A stretch of DNA of 52,189 nt from an uncultured Gemmatimonadota bacterium (GTDB taxonomy: Bacteria; Gemmatimonadota; Gemmatimonadetes; Gemmatimonadales; Gemmatimonadaceae). This document shows, in pieces, positions 17,349 to 25,425 of this stretch. The notes beneath the pieces were generated by a model. The model ran no database searches. It had not been told where the DNA came from and worked only from the letters and a program-made list of their open reading frames with translations. The stretch lies in NCBI GenBank assembly GCA_946480295.1, contig CAMLIT010000015.1, positions 1 to 52,189 on the forward strand, written 5' to 3'. The translations under genes were made by a program, and so were the position numbers. How positions within the stretch are numbered: the first letter of the stretch is position 1; every line of letters begins with the position of its first letter.

Positions 17349-18991
17349 GCGGTGAGCCCCGGCCCCGAGATCTCGAAGGTGTACACGTAGTCGCCGGGCT
17401 TCCGCTCGGGGAGCTGGATCGTCATCCCCGATGCGTCGCGCGTGAACTGGAGCTGTCCGGCGCCGAGCAGCTCGACGCGCTCCACGCTGCCGGGCGCCAG
17501 TGGCGAGCCCGCGGCGAGCGAGCGGACGACGATGCGGCCGTCCTCCGGCCAGGCGAGCGCGAAGGCGAAGAGCCGGTCGTCCTTCTGGGTGAAGCGCAGG
17601 TCCTGGCTCGTGTACCCCTGCTTCTTCCCCTCGTTGAATCCCGGGCCGCGCAGCGGCGCGGCGGCCTGCGCCGACGGCCCCTCGCCGAACACCTTCCACG
17701 GGCGCGTGCCGTAGATCGCGCGGCCGTTCAGGTCCATCCACCGCGTGAAGTCGGCGAGGAACGCCAGCTCGTCGGAATCGGGGGCGCCGGGGCCGGGGAG
17801 CGGGATGTTCAGCATCAGGTTGCCGTTCTTGCTGACGATGTCCACGAGCATGCGCGCCACCGTCTCCGGCGTCTTGTAGCCGTGGCGCTCGAACAGCGGA
17901 CGCGAGTAGTGCCAGTCGCCGATGCAGGTGTCGGTCTGGAAGGGGAGGGGCTCGATGCGGCCGGTGACGCCGCGCTCGATGTCCCAGACCATGCACTTGC
18001 GCTGCTGCTCGTCGAGCACCTTGCCGGTGATGACGCCCTCCAGGCGGCCGCCGCGCCGGCGCATGTTCGCGTTGTAGTAGTGCGCCGCGATACGCAGGCC
18101 GACGTCGCTCACGGGGTACAGCGGGAGCACCGTATCGTCGAAGTAGACGAGGTCGGGATCGTACCTGTCCACGAGCTCGATCACGCGGTCGTGGAGCTTC
18201 TCGCAGTACGCGCGGTCGGGGATGCTGCTCCCCTTGCTCGCGTCCCAGTCCCAGACGAGCTGCTTGCCCGGCACGTGGTCCTGGGCGTAGAGGTCGCGTC
18301 GCGGATCGAGCCCGTCCCACCACTGCCCCTTCCCGCGCGCCGGATCCACGGTGCCGTCGTATGGCACGCCGGCGAGCGGCCCGTCGCGATCGGCGCCCTG
18401 CGCGACCTCGTACCAGCTCCACGCGTGCGCCGCGTGCACCGACACCGCGAAGCGCAGCCCCGCCGCGCGCGCCGCCCGCTCCCACCCGCCGATCAGGTCC
18501 TTCTTCGGCCCGATGCGGACGGAGTTCCAGGGCTGGTGGGTCGAGTCGAAGTTGTCGAAGTCGTCGTGGTGGTTGGCCAGCGCCATGAAGTAGCGCGCGC
18601 CGGCGCGCTTGTACATCGCCACGAGCTGCTCCGGCTCCCAACGCTCGGCCCTCCACTGCGCGATGACGTCCTTGAAGCCGACCTTCGACGGATGCCCGTA
18701 GTGCGCGACGTGGTACTGGTACTGGCGCTGCCCCTGCCGGTACATGTTGCGCGCGTACCAGTCGCCCTGCTCGGGCACGCACTGCGGCCCCCAGTGCGCC
18801 CAGATCCCGAACTTCGCGTCGCGGAACCAGTCGGGGGTGTGGTACTGGGCGAGCGAGTCCCAGGTGGGCTGGAAGGGCCCCGGCTCGGCCGAGGAGAGGG
18901 CGGATGCCTCCGCCGCGGCGCGGCGCGGGAGCCAGAGCCCGGCCGTGGCAACTGCGCCAGCCTGGAGGAAGGTTCGGCGGGAGAGGGGCAT
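17345..18991 (-). CDS. Tat-exported alpha-L-fucosidase (GH29)
   Basis: 548 residues. A twin-arginine signal (SRRTFLQAGAVATAGLW) is followed by a GH29 catalytic barrel. FGIWAHWGP and ALANHHDDFD are family landmarks, and the nucleophile region is PDLVYFDD (about 279-286). A C-terminal beta domain follows. GH29 enzymes remove terminal L-fucose with retention of configuration; here it would act in the periplasm or outside on plant or algal glycans. The start at 18991 (MPLSRRTF) is chosen for the Tat motif; an open extension to 19069 only translates heptamer repeat. Pairing with a dihaem cytochrome by a four-base overlap is unusual and suggests sugar oxidation. Confidence 0.9.
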   Translation of the reverse strand: MPLSRRTFLQAGAVATAGLWLPRRAAAEASALSSAEPGPFQPTWDSLAQYHTPDWFRDAKFGIWAHWGPQCVPEQGDWYARNMYRQGQRQYQYHVAHYGHPSKVGFKDVIAQWRAERWEPEQLVAMYKRAGARYFMALANHHDDFDNFDSTHQPWNSVRIGPKKDLIGGWERAARAAGLRFAVSVHAAHAWSWYEVAQGADRDGPLAGVPYDGTVDPARGKGQWWDGLDPRRDLYAQDHVPGKQLVWDWDASKGSSIPDRAYCEKLHDRVIELVDRYDPDLVYFDDTVLPLYPVSDVGLRIAAHYYNANMRRRGGRLEGVITGKVLDEQQRKCMVWDIERGVTGRIEPLPFQTDTCIGDWHYSRPLFERHGYKTPETVARMLVDIVSKNGNLMLNIPLPGPGAPDSDELAFLADFTRWMDLNGRAIYGTRPWKVFGEGPSAQAAAPLRGPGFNEGKKQGYTSQDLRFTQKDDRLFAFALAWPEDGRIVVRSLAAGSPLAPGSVERVELLGAGQLQFTRDASGMTIQLPERKPGDYVYTFEISGPGLTA

Positions 18992-18995
18992 GGCG

Positions 18996-19183
18996 GAGGG
19001 GCGAGGGTGCTGGGTCGAGTTTGCCGGGCCAGGGTCAGGGTCGAGGGTCGAGGGTCGAGGGTCGAGCAACAGCAGGAACTAGTGAGATAGGAATCACGAA
19101 CTGGTGACGGCGTGACTCGTTCCTGGTTCCTGAACCACCAACCCACTATCTCGACCCTCGACCCTGAACCCTCGCCCCTCGAC
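18996..19183. repeat. Heptamer repeat block A5, long imperfect palindrome
   Basis: GGGTCGA units (about 19031-19066) face inverted CGACCCT units (about 19150-19182). The spacer carries AGGAACTAGTG and TTCCTGGTTCCTGAACC-like degenerate units, as in block A3. It lies upstream of the fucosidase operon. Confidence 0.8.
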
Positions 19184-19348
19184 GCCGAACTTGCCTTACA
19201 CCGCGCCGGGCGGCAAGCGACAGGGGTGTCCGACGACGACCGACGCGTTTCCGGGCGACGGCCGATGCGAGCGCCGCATCGAGGGACGACAATGGACGCA
19301 GTTGCCGCTGTCCGTTGCACGACACCATCCGGAACCGCGAGGCGGCCA

Positions 19349-19597
19349 ATGCGACACATCCTCGACCTCTCCAACGTGCTGGCGTTCGCGCCGCGCAACA
19401 CGCCGCTCTCCGTCGTCGCGATCCTCGGCAGCGACATGCGGAAGGAATGCGCGCGTCGCGGCGTCCACGAGGGCGACCGCATCACCTGCAACGAGTCGCT
19501 GCGCGAATCGCTGCTCGTGCGCGCCGCGCACGGCCGCGTGCTGCTCTCCCTCACCGACGCGCTGCTCATCGAGGTCGCCCCCGGTCTGCCATCGTGA
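19349..19597 (+). CDS. Small FeoA-like protein
   Basis: 82 residues. The C-terminal half (ECARRGVHEGDRITC, then LLVRAAHGRVLLSLTDALLIEV) has the spacing of the SH3-like FeoA domain: a small beta-barrel with GD near its start and a hydrophobic A-x3-I/V end. FeoA-like proteins assist ferrous iron transport or act as regulator domains. No feoB is nearby, so function is unclear. Start ATG at 19349; no strong ribosome-binding site. Confidence 0.5.
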   Translation: MRHILDLSNVLAFAPRNTPLSVVAILGSDMRKECARRGVHEGDRITCNESLRESLLVRAAHGRVLLSLTDALLIEVAPGLPS

Positions 19598-19820
19598 GCG
19601 GAGGGCCGGCCGTCGCGCGAACGACGCTGCCAATGTCACGGCCGCGCTCGCCGCGCGCGGCGTGACCGTCGGCTATCGACACCTCCCGCCGATCCACTTA
19701 CAATGTGGCCGCTCTCACCAGGCCGGCGCGCTGCCAGCGCGCGGTGCAGAGCCGCCGCGAGTGCGCGTCCCGTCGCCGGGCCCCGCGGCTGACGCTCGGC
19801 CCACGATGGGAGGTGACGCC

Positions 19821-21266
19821 ATGAGTGTCCGCATCCCCGGGATCGGATCCGCGTCCACGCTCGCCCCCGCGAGCATCGGCCTGCTGCCGGACCCCACGTT
19901 CTATCCCTCGCCGCAGCTCGCGGCGAAGGCGCCGCCGGAGACCGCGGCCTTCGTCGCCCTCATCAACGCGACGCCTGATGGGCGACCCGACGCGATCGCC
20001 GTCGTCGACGTCGACCCGACCTCCCCCTCGTTCGCGCAGGTCACCCACCAGCTCGACCTGCCATACGCGGGCGACGAGCTGCACCACTTCGGGTGGAACG
20101 CGTGCAGCTCGGCGCTCTGCCCGTACGCGCCGCACCCGCACGCCGAGCGGCGCTACCTGATCGTGCCGGGGCTGCGGTCGTCGCGCATCTACGTGCTCGA
20201 CACCAAGGCGTCGCACGACATGCCGCTGCGCATCGCGAAGATCATCGAGCCCGAGGAGCTGCACGCGAAGACCGGCTACTCGCGGCCGCACACCGTGCAC
20301 TGCGGCCCCGACGGGATCTACATGAGCGCCCTCGGCGCGCCGGACGGCGGCGGCCCGGGCGGCATCTTCCTCCTCGACCACGACACCTTCGAGCCGCTCG
20401 GGCGGTGGGAGATCGACCGCGGGCCGCAGCAGCTCGCCTACGACTTCTGGTGGCACATCGCGCAGGACGTGATGATCACGAGCGAGTGGGGGACGCCGAA
20501 TCTCGTGGAGAACGGCCTCGACCTCGAGGCGCTCGTCGCCAAACGATACGGACGCGCCATCCACATGTGGGACCTGCGCCGCCGCCGGCACCTGCAGCGC
20601 CTCGCGGTGGGGGAGGACGACCAGATGGTGCTCGAGCTGCGGCCGGCACACGACCCGACCCAGAGCTACGGGTTCACCGGCGTCGTCACCAACGTGAAGG
20701 ACCTCTCCGCCTCGGTGTGGCTCTGGCACCGCGACGGCGAGCGTTTCGCCCTCACGAAGATCATCACGATCCCCGCGGAGCCGGCCGATCCCGCGCTCCT
20801 GCCGTCGGCGCTCAAGGCCTTCGGCGCCGTGCCGCCCCTCGTCACCGACCTCGATCTCTCCGTCGACGACCACTTCCTCTACGTGTCGTGCTGGGGGACC
20901 GGGGAGCTGCTCCAGTACGACGTCACCGATCCCTTCCGCCCGCGGCAGACCGGATCGCTGCACCTCGGCGGGATCGTGCGGCACGCGGCGCACCCGCGCT
21001 CCGGACCGCTCAACGGCGGGCCGCAGATGGTGGAGGTGAGCCGCGACGGCCGGCGCGTCTACCTCACCAACTCCCTCTACCTGCCGTGGGACGCGCAGTT
21101 CTACCCCGAGGGGATCGCCGGGTGGATGGCGAAGCTCGACGTCGGCGAGGAGGGCGGGATCACCCCCGACCCGAACTTCCTCGTGCAGTTCCCGGAGGGG
21201 CTGCGGCCGCACCAGGTGCGGCTGCAGGGGGGCGACGCGTCCTCCGACTCGTACTGCTATCCGTGA
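19821..21266 (+). CDS. SBP56-family protein / methanethiol oxidase-like
   Basis: 481 residues matching the length and landmarks of the selenium-binding protein 56 family: HHFGWNACSSALC, RPHTVHCGPDGIYMSALG, WGTPNLVENG, and HPRSGPLNGGPQMVE near the C-terminus. It is a seven-bladed propeller family. Characterised bacterial members oxidise methanethiol to formaldehyde, sulfide and peroxide using copper. The usual CSSC is CSSALC here. No signal peptide is seen. A good ribosome-binding site (GGGAGGTG at 19808-19815) fixes the start. A membrane protein gene follows by 42 bp and may be a metal-delivery or transport partner. Confidence 0.9.
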   Translation: MSVRIPGIGSASTLAPASIGLLPDPTFYPSPQLAAKAPPETAAFVALINATPDGRPDAIAVVDVDPTSPSFAQVTHQLDLPYAGDELHHFGWNACSSALCPYAPHPHAERRYLIVPGLRSSRIYVLDTKASHDMPLRIAKIIEPEELHAKTGYSRPHTVHCGPDGIYMSALGAPDGGGPGGIFLLDHDTFEPLGRWEIDRGPQQLAYDFWWHIAQDVMITSEWGTPNLVENGLDLEALVAKRYGRAIHMWDLRRRRHLQRLAVGEDDQMVLELRPAHDPTQSYGFTGVVTNVKDLSASVWLWHRDGERFALTKIITIPAEPADPALLPSALKAFGAVPPLVTDLDLSVDDHFLYVSCWGTGELLQYDVTDPFRPRQTGSLHLGGIVRHAAHPRSGPLNGGPQMVEVSRDGRRVYLTNSLYLPWDAQFYPEGIAGWMAKLDVGEEGGITPDPNFLVQFPEGLRPHQVRLQGGDASSDSYCYP

Positions 21267-21308
21267 GGCGAGGCGGGGCGGCTCGTCCAGCGCCCCGTCC
21301 GACCGCGC

Positions 21309-21950
21309 ATGCTGCCGTACGTCGCGCTCGGTGCCTTCCACGGCCTGAACCCCGCCATGGGGTGGCTGTTCGCCGTCGCTCTTGGCCTCCAGGAGCGGCG
21401 GCGCGCGCGCGTCGTCTGGGCGGTGCTGCCGATCGTCGTCGGACACCTCCTGTCCGTCGGCATCATCGTCGCGATCGTCGCCGTGGCTCGCGCATATCTC
21501 GATCCGACGATCGTGCGCGTCGCGGGCGCCGCGGCGCTCGTGGCGTTCGGCGCGTACAAGCTGCGCGGCGTCCGGACGCATCCCCGCTGGGTCGGGATGC
21601 GCGTCGGCTTCACCGACCTCACGCTCTGGTCGTTCCTCATGTCCTCGGCGCACGGGGCCGGGTTGATGCTCTTCCCGGTGCTCGTGCACGATGCCGCGGG
21701 CGCGATGCCCGCGTCGGCCATGCCGCACGCCGCGCACCTCGCGACCGCCGCCGGCCCGGCGCTGCTCGCGCAGGGCGTCGCGGCGGTCGCGGTGCACACG
21801 GTGGCGTTCGCGCTCGTGACCATGGCGCTCGCCCTCCTCGTCTTCGAGGTGCTCGGCCTCCGGCTGCTGCGCGTCATGTGGATCAACCTCGACGCGCTGT
21901 GGGCAGGCGCGCTGATCGTCGCCGGCGTCGTCACGTTCGTGCTTCGATGA
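21309..21950 (+). CDS. Polytopic membrane protein
   Basis: 213 residues with about six hydrophobic segments, starting MLPYVALGAFHGLNPAMGW. The HGLNP phrase near the N-terminus and the histidine-rich loop (MPHAAHL) recall LysE/NicO-type exporters or DsbD-like membrane domains that handle metals, but I cannot assign a family. Position after the SBP56-like gene suggests a joint role. Its 3' end overlaps the convergent hydrolase gene by 20 bp. Confidence 0.75.
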   Translation: MLPYVALGAFHGLNPAMGWLFAVALGLQERRRARVVWAVLPIVVGHLLSVGIIVAIVAVARAYLDPTIVRVAGAAALVAFGAYKLRGVRTHPRWVGMRVGFTDLTLWSFLMSSAHGAGLMLFPVLVHDAAGAMPASAMPHAAHLATAAGPALLAQGVAAVAVHTVAFALVTMALALLVFEVLGLRLLRVMWINLDALWAGALIVAGVVTFVLR

Positions 21951-22878
21951 CCTCGGCGAACGGTGAGCTCGGGGCGTCCGCGCCGACCTGACGATCGATC
22001 CCGGCGCCCGCGTGTGCCGCGCGTGTCGCGCCCTGCGCTTCCGGCGCGCCGAGGAATTCGCGGAGGATGCGCAGCGTCTCGAGCGGCTGCTCGTCCTGCG
22101 GGTTGTGTCCCGCGTGCTCGACGATCTCGAGCCGCGCCCCCGGGATGCGATCGGCGAGGATCGCCTGGTGCTCCGGCGGATAGAGGAAGTCCTCGCGCCC
22201 CGCCAGCACCAGCGTCGGCATGGTGATCTCACCGAGGCGGTCCATCACCGACCAGTTCCTGAGCAGCGTGCCGAAGCCGAAGACGAGCGCTTCCGGCCGC
22301 ATCTTCATTCGGAACGCCGCGACGACGGCGTGGGGCGCGTCGCGCAGGCGGATCCGATAGAAGTAGGCGCGGAGGAACTTCCGCACCAACGGGAGCATCT
22401 CCTTCGGCCGCAGCTCGCCGCCGAAGAAGCGGCGCGCCGCCTCGACGGCGCCCGCGCCGTAGCCGCGCCTGGCGAGGATCGCCGGCGCGCTCTCCCGCGT
22501 ACGTCGCGCGTCGCCGAAGGTGTCCATGAGGATCAGGTGCGAGACGCGCTCGGGGTGGCGCAGCGCATACTCCAGGGCGACGTGGCCGCCAAACGAGTGG
22601 CCGAGCACCGCCCAGCGCTCGAAGCCGAGCATCTCGCGGAGCGCTTCCGCGTCGGCGACCAGGTTGTCGAAGGTCATCGTCGCCGCGGCGCCGGTCGACC
22701 GGCCGTTGCCGCGGTGGTCATAGAAGACGAGGGTGAAGCGGTGCGCCAGCGGCTCGAGGGCGTCGAGGGTGGTGTGGTCGAGCCCGGGCCCGCCGTGCAT
22801 GAGCAGCAGCGGATAGCCGTGTCCCACGACCTTCACGAAGAGGGACACGTCGCGAATGGCGTACATCGGCATGAGCAC
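21931..22878 (-). CDS. Alpha/beta hydrolase (proline iminopeptidase-like)
   Basis: 315 residues. HGGPG (about 29-33) forms the oxyanion-hole region as in proline iminopeptidases. The nucleophile elbow is GHSFGG (Ser near 95). A catalytic Asp is likely in AGREDFLYP and the His in EHAGHNPQDEQP. A helical cap lies between. Substrate unknown; cytoplasmic, no signal. The extreme C-terminus after the canonical fold (AGAGIDRQVGADAP) is a low-complexity extension that overlaps the opposite gene. Any of the Met codons at positions 1, 3 or 5 could be the start. Confidence 0.88.
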   Translation of the reverse strand: MLMPMYAIRDVSLFVKVVGHGYPLLLMHGGPGLDHTTLDALEPLAHRFTLVFYDHRGNGRSTGAAATMTFDNLVADAEALREMLGFERWAVLGHSFGGHVALEYALRHPERVSHLILMDTFGDARRTRESAPAILARRGYGAGAVEAARRFFGGELRPKEMLPLVRKFLRAYFYRIRLRDAPHAVVAAFRMKMRPEALVFGFGTLLRNWSVMDRLGEITMPTLVLAGREDFLYPPEHQAILADRIPGARLEIVEHAGHNPQDEQPLETLRILREFLGAPEAQGATRAAHAGAGIDRQVGADAPSSPFAEVIEART

Positions 22879-23052
22879 CTCCGGCCGGACCGCGTGGTCG
22901 GGGGCGAGTCTCCGGGACGCGCGGTGTGCACGTCCATATCGCGTTTGGTCCGGTGCGGCGCGCGTCGGCGGCGGCCGGGATCACGGGCAAAGGGTTTCCG
23001 GACGGGAGGGGAGGGGAAGGGCTGGTGGTCCGGCTGGGGGCGGCGGCTGACG

Positions 23053-23092
23053 AAAAACGCGCGCGGCCGATCACGGTGCGTGATCGGCCGCG
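23053..23092 (-). terminator. Rho-independent terminator downstream of the tRNA remnant
   Basis: A perfect 14-bp stem (23062-23075 with 23079-23092) has a 3-nt loop. On the minus strand it is followed by a short GC spacer and five Ts (23053-23057 as A). It probably served the original chromosomal tRNA-Ser before insertion of the element. Confidence 0.85.
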
Positions 23093-23102
23093 GGGTGGGG
23101 GG

Positions 23103-23130
23103 AGCGGGCAGGGTGGGATTCGAACCCACG
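23103..23130. repeat. Putative attachment site, left copy (28-bp direct repeat)
   Basis: This stretch is identical over 28 bp to 49235-49262. It covers the discriminator, acceptor 3' strand and T-arm of tRNA-Ser plus two flanking bases. Identity stops sharply on both sides, as expected of a recombinase crossover zone. Confidence 0.8.
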
Positions 23131-23190
23131 GTGCCGGGGTCACCGGCACGCCGGTTTTCAAGACCGGTGCAATGCAGCCTTACCGGGCAC
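23105..23190 (-). pseudogene. tRNA-Ser(TGA)-like remnant with mismatched 5' end
   Basis: The 3' two-thirds is a good serine tRNA: T-arm GTGGG-TTCGAAT-CCCAC, a 7-bp variable-arm stem, and an anticodon arm with loop CTTGAAA (anticodon TGA). A D-arm-like stretch precedes this. The acceptor 3' strand CCTGCCC needs GGGCAGG at the 5' end, but the sequence there reads AGGAGTG and cannot pair. Only the 28 bp nearest the 3' end match the intact tRNA-Ser at 49237-49323; the variable and anticodon arms differ. It is either a split host tRNA or a tRNA mimic carried by the element. Confidence 0.75.
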
Positions 23191-23263
23191 ACTCCTTCGG
23201 CCGCTCTATAGTTGTTGAGTCACCATCTCCTTTGGCAAACTGCCACAACTGCCACAAGTCAAT

Positions 23264-25222
23264 TCAGGCCATCCGAGGCGCCGGGCGTAACACCGCATCG
23301 TACTCCTGATGCTCGACGTTCTTGATCGCGCGCTGAACCATCGTGTCGATGTCAACGCGCACACCGAGCCCGACGAAGTGGATCGACTTCGCCTGTTCGT
23401 CGACCTCGGCTTCCGTGTAGGTGCCGCCGGTCTCCGCAAGAATCCTGACGGCATCAGCATCTTGGCCCGCAGCTACCAGGGCTGCCCATGGTACCCAGAC
23501 GTGCTTGCCACTGTGCGTCGTGATCGCGACCCCCTCGTCCTGGACCCTGAAGCGCGTGATAACCTGGCCCGCGCCGATCTCAGAGCCGATGTCTTTCGCC
23601 TGCGCGAGCTCCATGAACTCGCGCCGAATCGCCCAGATTATGCGCCCCACCGCGATGAGCACGGCTGGTTGGGAGCGGAGGTCCTGGCGATACAGCGTCG
23701 CCGTGCCCGGCGTGTCATGTCCCGTGACCAGATTCACTGCGGCGGCGTCGCGAATACCCAACCTGCCTGCGACGATCGGCGCCAGGTCCGCGATTGTGTA
23801 CTTCAACGCGTACGGTCCCCGCCCTGGATCCGGCGCCACGCCAGCGGCGCCCTCGATCTGGTAGAACCCTGTCCGATCATGCGGATCCCCGAGGAATGAA
23901 CGGTAGCTCCAAGGCCTCACCTTCTCGCGGAAGGGAGCCACTCGGTCCACGAGGCGGCCTCCAGGGAACAGGGGGTAGTCCTTGATCGCGCCGCTTCTGA
24001 AGCGGCGCTCGTACTCGCGCAGGTAGCCCTCGTTGAGGTGTTCGTCGATAGCCAGGCGATGGGCGGGCGTCGGGGCATAAGCGAGACCGTGTTTCAGCTC
24101 CGTGCCCTTCTGGTAGAATCGGCCCCGGACCGTTCCAGGATGGTTGTCCTCGAGATCCGAGCGACGAGCCTCCAAGACCTGCCCGGGCCGACCTTCCATC
24201 CCCAAGAGGAGCCACAGCGCGTACCGCGGATCGTAGCGTCCGGAGGTGCCCTCCTTATAGATCTTCGCGGCGTCCGCCGGATCGTACCGCGGCTGCTTCG
24301 CTCTCGGCAGCGGGAGCTGCTGAGCAGTCCAGGCCGCGTTCAGATCCTTCCGCCAGCGCTCCAGGGTGAGTGGCTTCGCCGTGCGACTGATGGTCTCGTC
24401 CGAGGCATACGCTTTGGCCACGAGGCGCGTCGCTCGGATGTACGTCTGGAGTGCCTTGTGCACCCGACGCATCCGCTTCGGCTGGGAAGTGTGATCGGCT
24501 GTCTCCGCGACCCGAGCGATCAGGGCGTCACGGAGGCGGATGTACGTGTCCTCCGTCGAGTCCCAGGCAGCTTCGGAGCCGAGGATCTCCTCGATGAGGT
24601 CCGCGACTCGGCGCAGATCGCGGGCGTGCTCGGTCCACCTCGATACCGCCGCGCCTCCGGAGGGCTTGCCGGCGATCTCTCGCCCGAACTTCGGCTTGAT
24701 CCGACCGCCTGCGGTCTTCTGATCCGCGTAGCTCGGCCCGTATGCCTTCGCGAGTGCCTCGCGCACGGTCAGTACGCCCTCAGCTGCAAGTTCAGGAGCG
24801 CCTCTGCGCCGCGGCGTTGCCTGCAGAATCAGCGACTGCCAGGTGGGGCCACCGGAGTCACCCGGCATTGCGTGGCCGTGCTCGAGACGCTGATGTAGAA
24901 CTCCCGCGAGCTGCTGGAGCATCGTCCTCTGTTCGCGGGTCCGCTTTTCCGACGGATCCAGGCGAAAACCACGCACGGTCCGACGAATGCGGCGCCGCTC
25001 CGTCGGGTGCTGCCACTGGGCTTGGAGTTGGGTCGGATAGCCGTCTCGGGGAAGCAGGGAAACAGTGGCCCCGTGGTGACCAGCGCTCGCGATTACCCGA
25101 CTGCGGCGCGCACCAGCGGATCTGGCTTTCGCGGACCGCCGTTCCGTTTCAGGTGCCGCACCGCTGGCCGGCGCATCAGGTCTGGCCTTCTTCGGGCTCA
25201 AGCGTTTCCTTCTAGGCGGCAT
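23264..25222 (-). CDS. Divergent tyrosine recombinase (element integrase)
   Basis: 652 residues, longer than common phage integrases. The catalytic domain lies at about 315-520: box I arginine in LLLGMEGRPGQVLEARR (Arg345), a possible beta-hairpin lysine near 377, GHDTPGTATLYRQ with His502 and nucleophile Tyr511 at the usual nine-residue spacing. The HxLR box is replaced by YALK (471-474). The N-terminal 300 residues are basic and helical, suitable for arm-site and core DNA binding, and a C-terminal extension of about 130 residues follows. The gene ends about 60 bp from the tRNA-Ser remnant, the expected place for an integrase using that tRNA as attachment site. It is divergent from the defence operon. 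Confidence 0.8.
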   Translation of the reverse strand: MPPRRKRLSPKKARPDAPASGAAPETERRSAKARSAGARRSRVIASAGHHGATVSLLPRDGYPTQLQAQWQHPTERRRIRRTVRGFRLDPSEKRTREQRTMLQQLAGVLHQRLEHGHAMPGDSGGPTWQSLILQATPRRRGAPELAAEGVLTVREALAKAYGPSYADQKTAGGRIKPKFGREIAGKPSGGAAVSRWTEHARDLRRVADLIEEILGSEAAWDSTEDTYIRLRDALIARVAETADHTSQPKRMRRVHKALQTYIRATRLVAKAYASDETISRTAKPLTLERWRKDLNAAWTAQQLPLPRAKQPRYDPADAAKIYKEGTSGRYDPRYALWLLLGMEGRPGQVLEARRSDLEDNHPGTVRGRFYQKGTELKHGLAYAPTPAHRLAIDEHLNEGYLREYERRFRSGAIKDYPLFPGGRLVDRVAPFREKVRPWSYRSFLGDPHDRTGFYQIEGAAGVAPDPGRGPYALKYTIADLAPIVAGRLGIRDAAAVNLVTGHDTPGTATLYRQDLRSQPAVLIAVGRIIWAIRREFMELAQAKDIGSEIGAGQVITRFRVQDEGVAITTHSGKHVWVPWAALVAAGQDADAVRILAETGGTYTEAEVDEQAKSIHFVGLGVRVDIDTMVQRAIKNVEHQEYDAVLRPAPRMA

Positions 25223-25237
25223 TGTCGAAGGGTACGG

Positions 25238-25252
25238 GCCGGCCTGGCCGGC
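25238..25252. promoter_or_regulatory. 15-bp palindrome between divergent integrase and defence operon
   Basis: GCCGGCCTGGCCGGC is a perfect 7-1-7 inverted repeat located 16 bp upstream of the integrase start, within the 200-bp divergent intergenic region. It is a candidate operator for the integrase promoter; G+C-rich palindromes can also arise by chance here. Confidence 0.35.
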
Positions 25253-25425
25253 GCAAGTGCGGTGGTCAAGTTGTGGCTGTAATATCGTGCGCAGTCAGAG
25301 CGCCGGCATATCTTCCACCTACTCGCCTGGCCCTGACGACGGGCCTCGCGACCTTCCTGCGTCAGTCCCTCCTGCCGGTCCGCCGGCAGCTCAGCTCATG
25401 CTGCCCGTCGTCCCTCGGATACGTC

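Noticed and set aside
19013..19183. CRISPR array or telomere-like repeat in the GGGTCGA blocks
   Set aside because: There are no spacers or conserved 25-40-bp repeats, and blocks occur internally in several short gaps rather than at an end.
23105..23190. Selenocysteine tRNA
   Set aside because: The anticodon loop reads CTTGAAA, giving TGA (serine), whereas tRNA-Sec would need TCA; the acceptor is also unpaired.
25222..25425. N-terminal extension of the DUF499 protein
   Set aside because: The extra 68 codons are not DUF499-like and would overlap the divergent promoter region; ATG 25426 starts the conserved part.
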